From contig CAZSHN010000002.1 in the NCBI GenBank assembly GCA_964607015.1, forward strand, positions 1-56,388: a stretch of 56,388 nucleotides of DNA, read 5' to 3'. Made by a program: the position numbers and the translations under genes. The first letter of the stretch is position 1. Every line of letters starts with the position of its first letter. The notes beneath the pieces were generated by a model. The model was not told the origin of the DNA. It did not search any database and saw nothing but the letters and a program-made list of their open reading frames with translations. This stretch comes from CAYUNN01 sp964607015. Lineage in GTDB: Bacteria > Patescibacteriota > Minisyncoccia > Minisyncoccales > JAGGXC01. Below are positions 48,211-55,723 of the stretch, piece after piece.

Positions 48211-49446
48211 TTAATCGTTATTCAAAGCTTTTTCAGTATAGACATTATAAGAATTCCAAAGCATATACCCTGCATAATCTTCACCAGTAACATCTTTTAA
48301 TGCTTTAATTTGAGCTTTTACCATTTCTGCATCATAATCAGTTTTCAAACTAAAATCCTGAAGCCAAGGACGTAATTTAGCTCTGTAATTTTTATCGTCC
48401 TTCAATCTTTCTAAAGCAACACTAACTGATCTTTCAACAACCTCATAAGGATATTCAGCCGGCTTCTCATATCCCAGAAAACCACTACTATAATGAGAGG
48501 GATAAATCATCGGACAAACATAATCAAAATTAATATAAGCATCTTCAATAATTTGTCCAATTCCCAAATCATTATAACTCACCGTAGAAAGACCGAATAA
48601 ATCAACCGATAAAGTTTCTTCGGGCATTTCTTTTCTAAGATAACCGAAGAAATCCCCTACCACTTCATGTCTTGTCTTCTTTCTATCCCAAAAAGGAAAA
48701 ACCATATCTTTCAAACTTCCATCTGAAGGAAAACGAACATAATCAAAATTAACTTCGTCAAAACCATGATTCAAAGCATCTTTTGCAATAGTAATATTAT
48801 AATCCCATGAATCTTGAGCAGCAGGATCTATCCAGGCAAGCCCAAGATCGTCTTTCCATAAAACATCTTTTGCTGTAGAGCTGCTTAAAGATTCTTTACT
48901 TTTAACAGCAAGATCAGGCCTTACTCTTGCTAGCACAGGATCTTGAAAAACAGTAACTCTGGCAATGACATAAACTCCTGCTCCGTGTAATCTTTCAATT
49001 AAAGAATCTATATCCTTAATCCTTTTCTGTTCTACTCCATATTTTTCTAGTTCTTCAATATCGGTATCATATGCTACATAACCAGAAAAATCTTTAACAT
49101 CAATAACAACAGCATTAATATCAGTCTCTTTAGCCAAATTTATTATGTACTCAATATGAATCTCTTTGCTAGCAGACCAACTAGTAAAATAAACCGCCTT
49201 TATCTTGTCGGGAGCAGGAAAAGAAGAACTATTAGAAATCTTTTCTTCTGGATAAGAAGGACTATCCTTCTTGTCTTTCTTTTCTTTAAAAATTTCGTCT
49301 ATAAGATTTCTATTAGAAACAGAAGAAGAAAGTTCAAGGTTGTTATTTTCCTCAAGAGAATAATCATTGCTTGCGATAAAAATCAAGCCACCTATCAAAA
49401 AGGTGGCGACTAAAAAAGAAAAGGTAGCATATTTATTAACCGCCAT
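48211..49446 (-). CDS. DUF4015-type putative glycoside hydrolase, exported
   Basis: A 411-residue protein with an N-terminal anchor (FSFLVATFLIGGLIFIA), a low-complexity linker to about residue 80, and a TIM-barrel domain. KAVYFTSWSASKEIHIEYII, NAVVIDVKDFSGYVAYD, IARVTVFQDPVLA, GFDEVNFDYVRFPSDG (probable acidic active-site strand) and DYVCPMIYPSHY match the DUF4015 / GHL-type family. The substrate is likely a cell-surface polysaccharide. It is followed, 18 nt upstream, by a Cys-rich anchored protein gene. Confidence 0.85.
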   Translation of the reverse strand: MAVNKYATFSFLVATFLIGGLIFIASNDYSLEENNNLELSSSVSNRNLIDEIFKEKKDKKDSPSYPEEKISNSSSFPAPDKIKAVYFTSWSASKEIHIEYIINLAKETDINAVVIDVKDFSGYVAYDTDIEELEKYGVEQKRIKDIDSLIERLHGAGVYVIARVTVFQDPVLARVRPDLAVKSKESLSSSTAKDVLWKDDLGLAWIDPAAQDSWDYNITIAKDALNHGFDEVNFDYVRFPSDGSLKDMVFPFWDRKKTRHEVVGDFFGYLRKEMPEETLSVDLFGLSTVSYNDLGIGQIIEDAYINFDYVCPMIYPSHYSSGFLGYEKPAEYPYEVVERSVSVALERLKDDKNYRAKLRPWLQDFSLKTDYDAEMVKAQIKALKDVTGEDYAGYMLWNSYNVYTEKALNND

Positions 49447-49464
49447 TAATCCAAAATATCTAAT

Positions 49465-50097
49465 TTATCTTTTTAATAAAATAATTTCTTTAACTAGAAC
49501 AGCGTCATCTTTTTCTACCCCAGAGACAGAGACTCTTTCTCCAATTAAACTACCATCAACAAAAAGCTCACAATTATTTTCTCCCAGATAATCACATTCT
49601 GTTTCTTTATTAAAAACAAGATTAACGCTCAAACCTGGAGCTCCAGGTTTTTCATATACCAAGTACCATCCCTCCTCAAGACCAGGAGGATCTTTTACTA
49701 AATTTCCTTCTTCTTCAAAATTAATATTAATTGGACTGACAGAAACACACTCTCCTCCTTGACATTGACAGTTATTCATCGCACAAAAGGCATCAACAGA
49801 TTCTATCTGAAGACATTCAAAATTGTCAGAAGAAACAACCTCTTTGTTTACACAGACGTTTTCATCTAACGGCTGATCATTTAAAAGAACGCTATCGCAA
49901 CAAATACAATCGGAAGCTGAGCTACAATCAGTTAATTTTTTTTCTTTTTCTGGAAATTTCAATTCTGCAAATTCAAACTTAAGGTCTTGAATTTCTTTGT
50001 ATTGTAAATAATCAATAACTCCTACTGCTGAAGCAAAAATAACAATAATGATAATTGCTAGCGGAGTGGACACTCCTCTGTTTAAATGTTTCCACAT
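49465..50097 (-). CDS. Anchored Cys-rich exported protein (paralogue 1)
   Basis: A 210-residue protein beginning MWKHLNRGVSTPLAI, followed by a membrane helix and DYLQYKEIQ. The same opening, MWKYLNRGISTPIAI, is found in the protein at 54490-55605. The exported part has ten or more cysteines (SASDCICCDSVLL, FCAMNNCQCQGGECVSV), suggesting a disulfide-knotted domain. The C-terminus (CDYLGENNCELFVDGSLIGE) is beta-rich. No family is recognised. Confidence 0.65.
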   Translation of the reverse strand: MWKHLNRGVSTPLAIIIIVIFASAVGVIDYLQYKEIQDLKFEFAELKFPEKEKKLTDCSSASDCICCDSVLLNDQPLDENVCVNKEVVSSDNFECLQIESVDAFCAMNNCQCQGGECVSVSPININFEEEGNLVKDPPGLEEGWYLVYEKPGAPGLSVNLVFNKETECDYLGENNCELFVDGSLIGERVSVSGVEKDDAVLVKEIILLKR

Positions 50098-50155
50098 ATT
50101 ATTTTAATTTATATATTATTAAATCATTCTACCAGAAAAAAACTTTATTAGAAAA

Positions 50156-51346
50156 TCAATCAATAATAAAATCTCTTTTCAATTCCATTATACGATTGTA
50201 AGATTCCTCGATTCTTTCTTCGGAAATTTCTCCATTCAATACTGCATGATAAATAATTTCTTGAATTTCATAAGGAAGATTCTTATCATACCCAATTTCA
50301 CTATTATTAGAAAAAAGAAGAACATCGCACCCTGAATTAATTGCCCTCATTATTGCTTCTTTTCTTTCATAATTATCAACAATGGCTCCCATCTGCATGT
50401 CGTCTGAAATAACAACTCCTTCAAATCCTATTTCTTCTCTTAATATGTCTTTAATAAAATTAGGAGAAAGAGTAACAGGATAATCTTTATCTATATTTTT
50501 ATTAAAGACGTGAGCAGTCATTACAGCCTTAAGTAGTTCTTTTTCTTGGAACTCTTTATAAGGAATAAGCTCCTCTTCCCTATAAGTCTCTGTAACATCA
50601 ACGAGTCCTAAATGACTATCCTCTAAAGAGCTTCCATGGCCAGGAAAATGTTTTGCTACTGCAATAACACTATTTTGATTATGTGCTTCTATAAAAGCTT
50701 GGCCATGCAAAGAAACTTCTTGATAGTCAGAAGAAAAAGACCTTCCAATTTTTCCAATGACAGGATTTTCAGGATTAATATTAACATCAACTACCGGAGC
50801 AAAATTCATATTGAAACCCAATCCCTTAAGCTCTTGGGAAATATCAAGAGCTACTTCTTCAGTAGCACTATAATTTCCAACTTCTCCTAATTCTTCTGGA
50901 GAAGGGAAATCAGAAAAACCATAATCCGGATCTAAACGATTAATCTCCCCTCCCTCTACATCAACTGCAATAAAAAGAGGAACAGAAGAATGGTTCTGAA
51001 GGTCTGCTATAAGATTTTTTGTTTGCTCTGGATTAATAACATTCCTTGGAAAACTTTTTGAAGGAACATCGAAATCAAAGAAAATTACTCCCCCTATTTC
51101 AACATCTTTAATAACGTCTACGATATAAGAGTCTTCTTCTATTTCTGTTCCTCGAAATCCAACCATTATCATCTGCCCTATCTTTTCTTTTAACAACTCT
51201 TCTTCGCTAGATTTGTTTCCTATTTCAAAACTACAACTACTGCAAGGAAAAATATCTTTCAATAAAAAAACAGACAAAACAGGAATAGTAATTAACAAAA
51301 TAAAGAATATTAATACTTTTTTAAAACCAGGGACAAATATTTTCAT
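50156..51346 (-). CDS. GH3 beta-N-acetylhexosaminidase (NagZ-like), exported
   Basis: A 396-residue protein. The start is the ATG at 51346: MKIFVPGFKKVLIFFILL begins a signal anchor, and TGTTATAAT lies 6 nt upstream. The open frame extends further but only across the promoter and a terminator hairpin. GH3 motifs: FIAVDVEGGEINRLDPDYGF, AVAKHFPGHGSSLEDSHLGL (catalytic His loop of NagZ type) and FEGVVISDDMQMGAIV (nucleophile Asp). It probably trims peptidoglycan or surface glycan outside the membrane, unlike cytoplasmic NagZ. Confidence 0.9.
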   Translation of the reverse strand: MKIFVPGFKKVLIFFILLITIPVLSVFLLKDIFPCSSCSFEIGNKSSEEELLKEKIGQMIMVGFRGTEIEEDSYIVDVIKDVEIGGVIFFDFDVPSKSFPRNVINPEQTKNLIADLQNHSSVPLFIAVDVEGGEINRLDPDYGFSDFPSPEELGEVGNYSATEEVALDISQELKGLGFNMNFAPVVDVNINPENPVIGKIGRSFSSDYQEVSLHGQAFIEAHNQNSVIAVAKHFPGHGSSLEDSHLGLVDVTETYREEELIPYKEFQEKELLKAVMTAHVFNKNIDKDYPVTLSPNFIKDILREEIGFEGVVISDDMQMGAIVDNYERKEAIMRAINSGCDVLLFSNNSEIGYDKNLPYEIQEIIYHAVLNGEISEERIEESYNRIMELKRDFIID

Positions 51347-51352
51347 ATTTTT

Positions 51353-51361
51353 ATTATAACA
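51353..51361 (-). promoter_or_regulatory. Extended -10 directly before the GH3 gene
   Basis: TGTTATAAT on the minus strand, 6 nt upstream of the ATG at 51346; leaderless geometry. Confidence 0.6.
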
Positions 51362-51383
51362 AAAAATAACCATTAAAAAGAGA

Positions 51384-51411
51384 AAAGGATTTTCTACAAA
51401 GAAAATCCTTT
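51384..51411 (-). terminator. Terminator of the 51.4-51.7 kb transcript
   Basis: An 11-bp perfect stem AAAGGATTTTC/GAAAATCCTTT with a 6-base loop. T-rich on both sides. It lies between the unit at 51427-51739 and the GH3 promoter. Confidence 0.8.
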
Positions 51412-51426
51412 TTATATAAATTGCGG

Positions 51427-51567
51427 TTAATGCGGTAAATTGACTGTATTGACCATTTCTATGGCTAGTTCTATTAATTCTAGAATAAGTTCCTCGAATG
51501 CAGAGAAGATAGTCGGAGAAATGATCCACAATACGAATATAAGAACCGCAAAATGAAGTGGTTTCAT
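51427..51567 (-). CDS. Possible 46-residue exported microprotein
   Basis: A 47-codon frame: MKPLHFAVLIFVLWIISPTI then FSAFEELILELIELAIEMVN and a short tail. This looks like a signal peptide (possible cleavage after FSA) plus an amphipathic helix. No Shine-Dalgarno is present; the sequence before the ATG is instead CCTCCATCC, complementary to a Shine-Dalgarno. It is the only ORF in a transcription unit with a consensus promoter and a strong terminator. The unit could instead be a non-coding RNA. Confidence 0.35.
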   Translation of the reverse strand: MKPLHFAVLIFVLWIISPTIFSAFEELILELIELAIEMVNTVNLPH

Positions 51568-51597
51568 GGATGGAGGAAAAAACAGGTATTACTTTTA

Positions 51598-51643
51598 ACA
51601 GATATGACTAATATCTGTGAGGTATGTAGAAATAACACACCTC
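51598..51643 (-). promoter_or_regulatory. Two adjacent hairpins in the leader of the 51.4-51.7 kb transcript
   Basis: ACAGATAT/ATATCTGT (51598-51605 with 51611-51618) and GAGGT..ACCTC (51619-51623 with 51639-51643). They begin about 60 nt after the predicted transcript start. Confidence 0.4.
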
Positions 51644-51710
51644 TACTCCTATTAATTCCTACAGAAACTCCATAAAACCTTTCCAAAAAACTTTACAAGG
51701 AGCTATCTAT

Positions 51711-51739
51711 ATTATAGCAAACTAAATTACCTTTGTCAA
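51711..51739 (-). promoter_or_regulatory. Consensus promoter of the 51.4-51.7 kb transcript
   Basis: Minus strand TTGACA, a 17-base spacer, TATAAT, with extended TGC. It is the best sigma-70-type promoter in the window. Transcription would start near 51704, giving a transcript of about 320 nt up to the terminator at 51384-51411. Confidence 0.85.
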
Positions 51740-51744
51740 AGAAA

Positions 51745-51843
51745 TTAAAGAGATATCATATAAAGCAGCGCTATTATTATAATGATAATGACAAATATTA
51801 CATCTATAATTAAGAATACAGATGATCCTTTATTTTTCTTCAT
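51745..51843 (-). CDS. 32-residue single-helix membrane microprotein
   Basis: A 33-codon frame: basic start MKKNKGSS, then one hydrophobic helix (FLIIDVIFVIIIIIIALLYM). AGAAGGAAAT lies about 9 nt upstream, a good Shine-Dalgarno. It is 15 nt downstream of another small membrane-protein gene and probably in its operon. No family is recognised. Confidence 0.5.
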   Translation of the reverse strand: MKKNKGSSVFLIIDVIFVIIIIIIALLYMISL

Positions 51844-51858
51844 TTTATAATTTCCTTC

Positions 51859-52035
51859 TTATTTAATTAAAAAATCAAGGGCGTAATAAACAAGAAAAGC
51901 CGGCCACACCAAAGCTTTAAAGAGACCAATTACTCCCATCAATAAGGTAGTAGCATTACTGATGAAATAGAAAGCAGCTCCAATAAATCCTAGACCATAA
52001 ACAGCTGCCCCGCTTTGATTAATATGTTCTTTCAT
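51859..52035 (-). CDS. Small membrane protein, conserved CPR-type
   Basis: A 58-residue protein (MKEHINQSGAAVYGLGFIGA, then a membrane helix and LFKALVWPAFLVYYALDFL). The ATG at 52035 is preferred over a TTG at 52047; neither has a strong Shine-Dalgarno. Proteins with the same AVYGLGFIGA...ALVWPAFLVY pattern are, from memory, common in Patescibacteria. Function unknown. It lies between the cupin gene and a 32-residue membrane microprotein. Confidence 0.6.
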   Translation of the reverse strand: MKEHINQSGAAVYGLGFIGAAFYFISNATTLLMGVIGLFKALVWPAFLVYYALDFLIK

Positions 52036-52059
52036 TTTTCTATGCAATTATTTATTGAT

Positions 52060-52335
52060 TTATTTTAAACCTACAACGTAAATATATTCTAAATCCTCTT
52101 TAGAATTATTTAAAACATTATGAATAGTATTTTTCTTAATGTAATGAGTCTCACCAGCAGTTAATTTGATTTCTTTTTCTTCTTTCTGCAATGTTGCTAC
52201 TCCACACAAAACAATTATAATCTCTTCTTTTTCATCGGTAGAATGGATGCCTATTTCTTCTCCTGAAGATAAGATCACTCTCCCACTCTTTAAAATCTTA
52301 CTTTTTGGAGGTTTTAATAAAGACTTTGTTTTCAT
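52060..52335 (-). CDS. Small cupin-domain protein
   Basis: A 91-residue single-domain cupin: beta strands with GEEIGIHSTDEKEEIIIVLCG (motif 1, G(X)5HxH reduced to one His plus Glu) and THYIKKNTIHNVLN (motif 2, Pro replaced by Lys-Lys, His kept). It resembles mannose-6-phosphate-isomerase-type or sensor cupins. Metal binding is partly degenerate, so a binding rather than catalytic role is possible. It leads a run of small genes. Confidence 0.8.
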   Translation of the reverse strand: MKTKSLLKPPKSKILKSGRVILSSGEEIGIHSTDEKEEIIIVLCGVATLQKEEKEIKLTAGETHYIKKNTIHNVLNNSKEDLEYIYVVGLK

Positions 52336-52369
52336 TTTTCAAATTATAAAAATTAAGAAGCAATAATTT

Positions 52370-52403
52370 ATTTTACCAAAAAACCACCCTTAATACGAGG
52401 TGG
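52370..52403 (-). terminator. Terminator fused to an extended -10 (copy 1)
   Basis: Minus-strand hairpin CCACC/GGTGG (52384-52403) with TTTTTT, which runs directly into TGGTAAAAT (52370-52378). The block from 52368 to 52388 is identical to 54382-54402 and 56364-56384. It ends the methyltransferase unit and may start the cupin unit. Confidence 0.7.
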
Positions 52404-52408
52404 GGCTT

Positions 52409-52454
52409 CCTTTACGAAGACTAGCTGATAGTTTTGGAACTTTTAAATGAGTAG
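52409..52454 (-). repeat. Conserved 3' UTR motif, copy 1
   Basis: About 46 bases upstream of the terminator hairpin match 55663-55710, differing mainly by transitions. Shared words on the minus strand are ACTCA, GTTC, AAAACT, AGTC and AAAG. Confidence 0.55.
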
Positions 52455-52493
52455 ATTTGAAGAATAATTACAAAAGCCTGATAAACATAACTT

Positions 52494-53261
52494 TTATTTC
52501 TTAGAAGCAATAATCATAATATCTCTACCAAAAAATCTTTTAATGTAAGGCAAATTAGTTATTTTATCTCTAAAAGTTAACTTATCAATTACGCTTAAAG
52601 GAAAAAGAGAATGAAAAACTTTTACATCAATTAAATTAAATCCTTTGAGATGTTTCTTTAAATTTCCTATTGAAAAATAATGAATAGGTAAAACTTTTTT
52701 GTAATTTATTATCAGTTCATTAAATTCTTTACTGGAAATTTCTTTTTCTACTACTCCACCATTTTGAATCATATTTTTCATAAAAAATTGTTGCTTATTC
52801 TTTGAATGATTCGTAGTTATCATCAAAATCCCTTTCTTTTTCAGAATAAAATTAATTTTTTTAAAAAAATCACTTAAATCATTAGTATTAACATGTTGAA
52901 TAATATGGCTACAGATAATAATATCAAACTCCTCAGGAGAAAAATTAACATTTAAAAAAGATTTATTTATAAAATTAACATTATCCAGATTATTTTTCTG
53001 AACTAGTTTTTTAGCTTCTTCTATTCTTCTTTTGTCGGGCTCTAAGGCTACAACCTCATTGAAGTAATTCGAAAATCTTTTAATTAACCTTCCTCCCCCA
53101 CATCCTAAATCTAACAGACGAGAATAATTGTTCTTTTTTATTATTTTCTCAAAATAAGAAAAAACAAAGTCTTCCGACTTTTTCCAGTAACCAGGATAAG
53201 GTTCATTGTCTTTAATAAACTTTATTATATTTTTATCTTCTATATCTGGATAGAATTTCAT
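52494..53261 (-). CDS. Class I SAM-dependent methyltransferase
   Basis: A 255-residue protein. The SAM-binding motif I is RLLDLGCGGGRLIKRF (near residue 58), motif II FNEVVALEPDKRRIEEAKKL, motif III DIIICSHIIQHVNTNDL and motif IV KKKGILMITTNHSK. Substrate unknown; related to UbiE/Bud23-like methyltransferases. It lies 1 nt after the GH15 gene, so they are coupled, which hints at modification of a sugar or glycolipid. Confidence 0.85.
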   Translation of the reverse strand: MKFYPDIEDKNIIKFIKDNEPYPGYWKKSEDFVFSYFEKIIKKNNYSRLLDLGCGGGRLIKRFSNYFNEVVALEPDKRRIEEAKKLVQKNNLDNVNFINKSFLNVNFSPEEFDIIICSHIIQHVNTNDLSDFFKKINFILKKKGILMITTNHSKNKQQFFMKNMIQNGGVVEKEISSKEFNELIINYKKVLPIHYFSIGNLKKHLKGFNLIDVKVFHSLFPLSVIDKLTFRDKITNLPYIKRFFGRDIMIIASKK

Positions 53262-53262
53262 A

Positions 53263-54375
53263 TTAAATATAACCTAGCTCTACTGCGGCATGTATAAACA
53301 TTGCGTGAGACCATAAAAGAGGTTTTACTCCCACTCTTGGATCTCCTTTGGGAAATATTTGTTCGGGAATTAATAAGTCTTCATCTAATTGATTTACAAC
53401 TAGCCAAAAATAATCTTCGGCTTCCTTTTTATTTCCCATTTTACCTTGAGCTATACTCATCCAGAAAGTTAATAAAGGCCATGCTCCAGCTCCCATTTTG
53501 TAATGCAAATCTGTATTTTCTATTTCCCCTTCATACTCATCGAATTGATATCTATACACCCCTTTCTCGTCTACAATACTATTTTCAATAGCCTTTACAG
53601 TGTTTATCATTCTTTTGTCGTCCGGTTTTACAATTTCAAAAGGCCAAACCAGAGCTAAAAGAGAGGCATCTATATTTCTGTCTCCTTCTACTTTGCCCCC
53701 AAAACGTCTTAAGAAATAACCTGCTTTTTTATCATAAGCATTATTTATTAGAACTTTCATTTGATCTGCAGTTTTCTTGGCTTTCTTATTGGGAATTATT
53801 TTGTTTGACTTTTCAAGGCCTGTAGCACAAGCGGCTAAAGAGTAAGTTAAGTTATTCTTAAACCTAGGGTGAGCTATTCTCTCTTCCCACGGATCCTCAA
53901 TAAAGATCCTAAAATGATCTTTTTCCCAAATATCAATTAATCCTTTGGTGCTTTTTTTAATTATTTTTTTAGCTAACGGAGAAAGCTTATTCCTTTTACC
54001 ATGCTCATAAATAGCCCAAAGAAGTGTGCCTGTCTGGTCTGGCTGAAAATGATTTTCTCTCAACCTTCCATTAACATGATAGCTGCGGAATAAAAGCCCT
54101 TCTTTCCATTTTGCTAAGGGTTTTTGATAATCTTCTGCCCTATTCCAAATCCAAGATAAGGCATCATCAAAGATGTCTATGTCAATATACAAGCCAGCAG
54201 TAGCACTAAATCCTAAATCTCTACCAGGCCAACAATATAAATAACTTTTAGCTCGAGAAGGATAATACGGCATATGACTAGGAGCCGCTATTAAGCATCC
54301 ATTGGGCAATAAGCAATCATTAAAGACTTTTTTTGTTTCTTTGATTATTCTGTTTATCTTCTCTTTTTCCTTCAT
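53263..54375 (-). CDS. GH15 glucoamylase-like glycoside hydrolase
   Basis: A 370-residue (alpha/alpha)6-barrel enzyme of the glucoamylase / glucodextranase type. Landmarks: YLYCWPGRDLGFSATAGLYI (WPRD-like), FQPDQTGTLLWAIYEH, IEDPWEERIAHPRF (catalytic Glu candidate), GAGAWPLLTFW and LLIPEQIFPKGDP (second Glu candidate), PLLWSHAMFIHAA. It lacks a signal peptide and starch-binding domain, so it acts on intracellular glucans or trehalose-like sugars. TGGTAAAAT ends 8 nt before the ATG, no Shine-Dalgarno. Confidence 0.85.
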   Translation of the reverse strand: MKEKEKINRIIKETKKVFNDCLLPNGCLIAAPSHMPYYPSRAKSYLYCWPGRDLGFSATAGLYIDIDIFDDALSWIWNRAEDYQKPLAKWKEGLLFRSYHVNGRLRENHFQPDQTGTLLWAIYEHGKRNKLSPLAKKIIKKSTKGLIDIWEKDHFRIFIEDPWEERIAHPRFKNNLTYSLAACATGLEKSNKIIPNKKAKKTADQMKVLINNAYDKKAGYFLRRFGGKVEGDRNIDASLLALVWPFEIVKPDDKRMINTVKAIENSIVDEKGVYRYQFDEYEGEIENTDLHYKMGAGAWPLLTFWMSIAQGKMGNKKEAEDYFWLVVNQLDEDLLIPEQIFPKGDPRVGVKPLLWSHAMFIHAAVELGYI

Positions 54376-54383
54376 ATTATCTT

Positions 54384-54417
54384 ATTTTACCAAAAAACCA
54401 CCCCTAACGCGAGGTGG
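54384..54417 (-). terminator. Terminator fused to an extended -10 (copy 2)
   Basis: Hairpin CCACC/GGTGG (54398-54417), TTTTTT, then TGGTAAAAT (54384-54392), which ends 8 nt before the GH15 ATG. It both ends the upstream unit (54490-55605) and provides the leaderless promoter of the GH15 gene. Confidence 0.75.
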
Positions 54418-54489
54418 ACTTTGTTATCCGCAGACAGAGGTGCAGACTGGTTCTTGATCAAAAAAGGTTAGAATAAAACTATTAATAAG

Positions 54490-55605
54490 TTAGTCTGCAT
54501 GGCTTAGTTCTAGTTTAAACTCAAAATCATCTTGTTTTGCCCAACCCTTTATTCCTCCTGCTTCAAGTTGGAACCACTCACAAAAATAAGTATCACAACC
54601 TTCGGCAATAATAATTTTTACTTCTTCCTCCGGCTTGACTTCTTTTACTATTTCTGAATCATAGCTTTTTTCTTTATAAAGGCGAATAGTTTCAGAAGCC
54701 TTTGTTTCTATACCAACTTCATAAATTTCTTTAGGAATCCATTTCAAAAGATGCGTTTCTTTATCAAGAATATAGTTGTCGGTTTTGAGCCAAAAACCCA
54801 TCCAATCATTTACAATCACTTTTCCATTACCCAAGAGTTCAGGCCATCTACTTAACTTACCCATTTTTTTTATCTCTTTACCATTATACCAAAAGAATAA
54901 GCTTACATCATCGTTACTAGGACCCGGATTATGTAGAACTACTTCTTGGTATTTATCGTTTTCATCAATGTCAATAACTGAAAAATCAGTAGGCCAAAAT
55001 TCTAATTTTTGACTCTTTTCACCAATATGTAAAACAAAACCAATCCCTTCCGAAAATTTTACTTTGTCAACATAAATCTTCTCTTCCCTACCATCTCCGT
55101 CAAGGTCCCTTTTTATCAAAGTCTCTCCAGTATTCTTAATTTCTTCACCAAGAAAAATTTTTCCTGAAGGATAAGTGTAGAAACTTACTTTCTCTAAAAC
55201 AAGAGGAAGATCTAATTTCTCATCAGAGACTCCATTCTCTTTAATATATTGATAGATACAAGTGCCATCAATACATTTACAACCATAATCAGGATCAGGT
55301 GCCTCACACTCTACTCCTGTATATTTACATTGTTCATTTTTAGAAATGCAGTCACATCCACATTCAAACTCACAATCATCGTCAACTTGGCAAGATCTGT
55401 CACAAGGATCCTCCCCTTCTCCCATATAGTTTAAAGCTGCGTCTTGAGAGCAAGTAGATTTGTTTAAATTTAATAATGGAATATTATTAAAATTATCTAT
55501 CTCTCCATACTGCCACCAAGTAAAGCCTCCTATGGCAATTACTAGGATTAAGATGATAGTTATCGCTATCGGGGTAGATATTCCCCTATTAAGGTATTTC
55601 CACAT
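54490..55605 (-). CDS. Anchored Cys-rich exported protein with SH3-like end (paralogue 2)
   Basis: A 371-residue protein beginning MWKYLNRGISTPIAI with a membrane helix and TWWQYGEID. Residues about 50-118 hold fourteen or so cysteines (SCQVDDDCEFECGCDC, YGCKCIDGTC). Then comes a beta-rich region with FG-GAP-like KRDLDGDGREEKIYVDKVKF and SVIDIDENDKYQEVVL. The end (ETIRLYKEKSYDSEIVKEV, then IKGWAKQDDFE) is a bacterial SH3 domain, which often binds peptidoglycan. It shares its first 15 residues almost exactly with paralogue 1. Confidence 0.72.
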   Translation of the reverse strand: MWKYLNRGISTPIAITIILILVIAIGGFTWWQYGEIDNFNNIPLLNLNKSTCSQDAALNYMGEGEDPCDRSCQVDDDCEFECGCDCISKNEQCKYTGVECEAPDPDYGCKCIDGTCIYQYIKENGVSDEKLDLPLVLEKVSFYTYPSGKIFLGEEIKNTGETLIKRDLDGDGREEKIYVDKVKFSEGIGFVLHIGEKSQKLEFWPTDFSVIDIDENDKYQEVVLHNPGPSNDDVSLFFWYNGKEIKKMGKLSRWPELLGNGKVIVNDWMGFWLKTDNYILDKETHLLKWIPKEIYEVGIETKASETIRLYKEKSYDSEIVKEVKPEEEVKIIIAEGCDTYFCEWFQLEAGGIKGWAKQDDFEFKLELSHAD

Positions 55606-55633
55606 ATTGTTATTAGTTAATTGATGTTTCTTT

Positions 55634-55665
55634 ATTGTATCAAAAAATCGCCTGTGAGGCGATTT
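55634..55665 (-). terminator. Terminator fused to an extended -10 (variant copy)
   Basis: A 9-bp stem AAATCGCCT/AGGCGATTT (55645-55665); the minus-strand T6 runs directly into TGATACAAT (55634-55642). Same design as copies 1 and 2, but with a different stem. It ends the unit at 55724 and precedes the gene starting at 55605. Confidence 0.7.
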
Positions 55666-55710
55666 CTTTGTAGGGACTGGCGGACAGTTTTCGAACCTTT
55701 GAGTGGGTGG
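55663..55710 (-). repeat. Conserved 3' UTR motif, copy 2
   Basis: Matches 52409-52454 with mostly C/T and G/A changes. The minus strand contains GGTTCGAA, like a tRNA T-loop, but the flanks do not pair as a T-arm. It lies just before the terminator hairpin. Confidence 0.55.
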
Positions 55711-55723
55711 AATTTAATAAATA

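Noticed and set aside
51347..51529. N-terminal extension of the GH3 gene to 51529
   Set aside because: The extension would translate through the terminator at 51384-51411 and the extended -10 at 51353-51361, and would put a signal anchor inside the protein. The ATG at 51346 begins a typical signal anchor.
55663..55710. A tRNA gene suggested by GGTTCGAA on the minus strand
   Set aside because: The flanking bases do not form a T-arm or acceptor stem, and no D-arm or anticodon arm is present.
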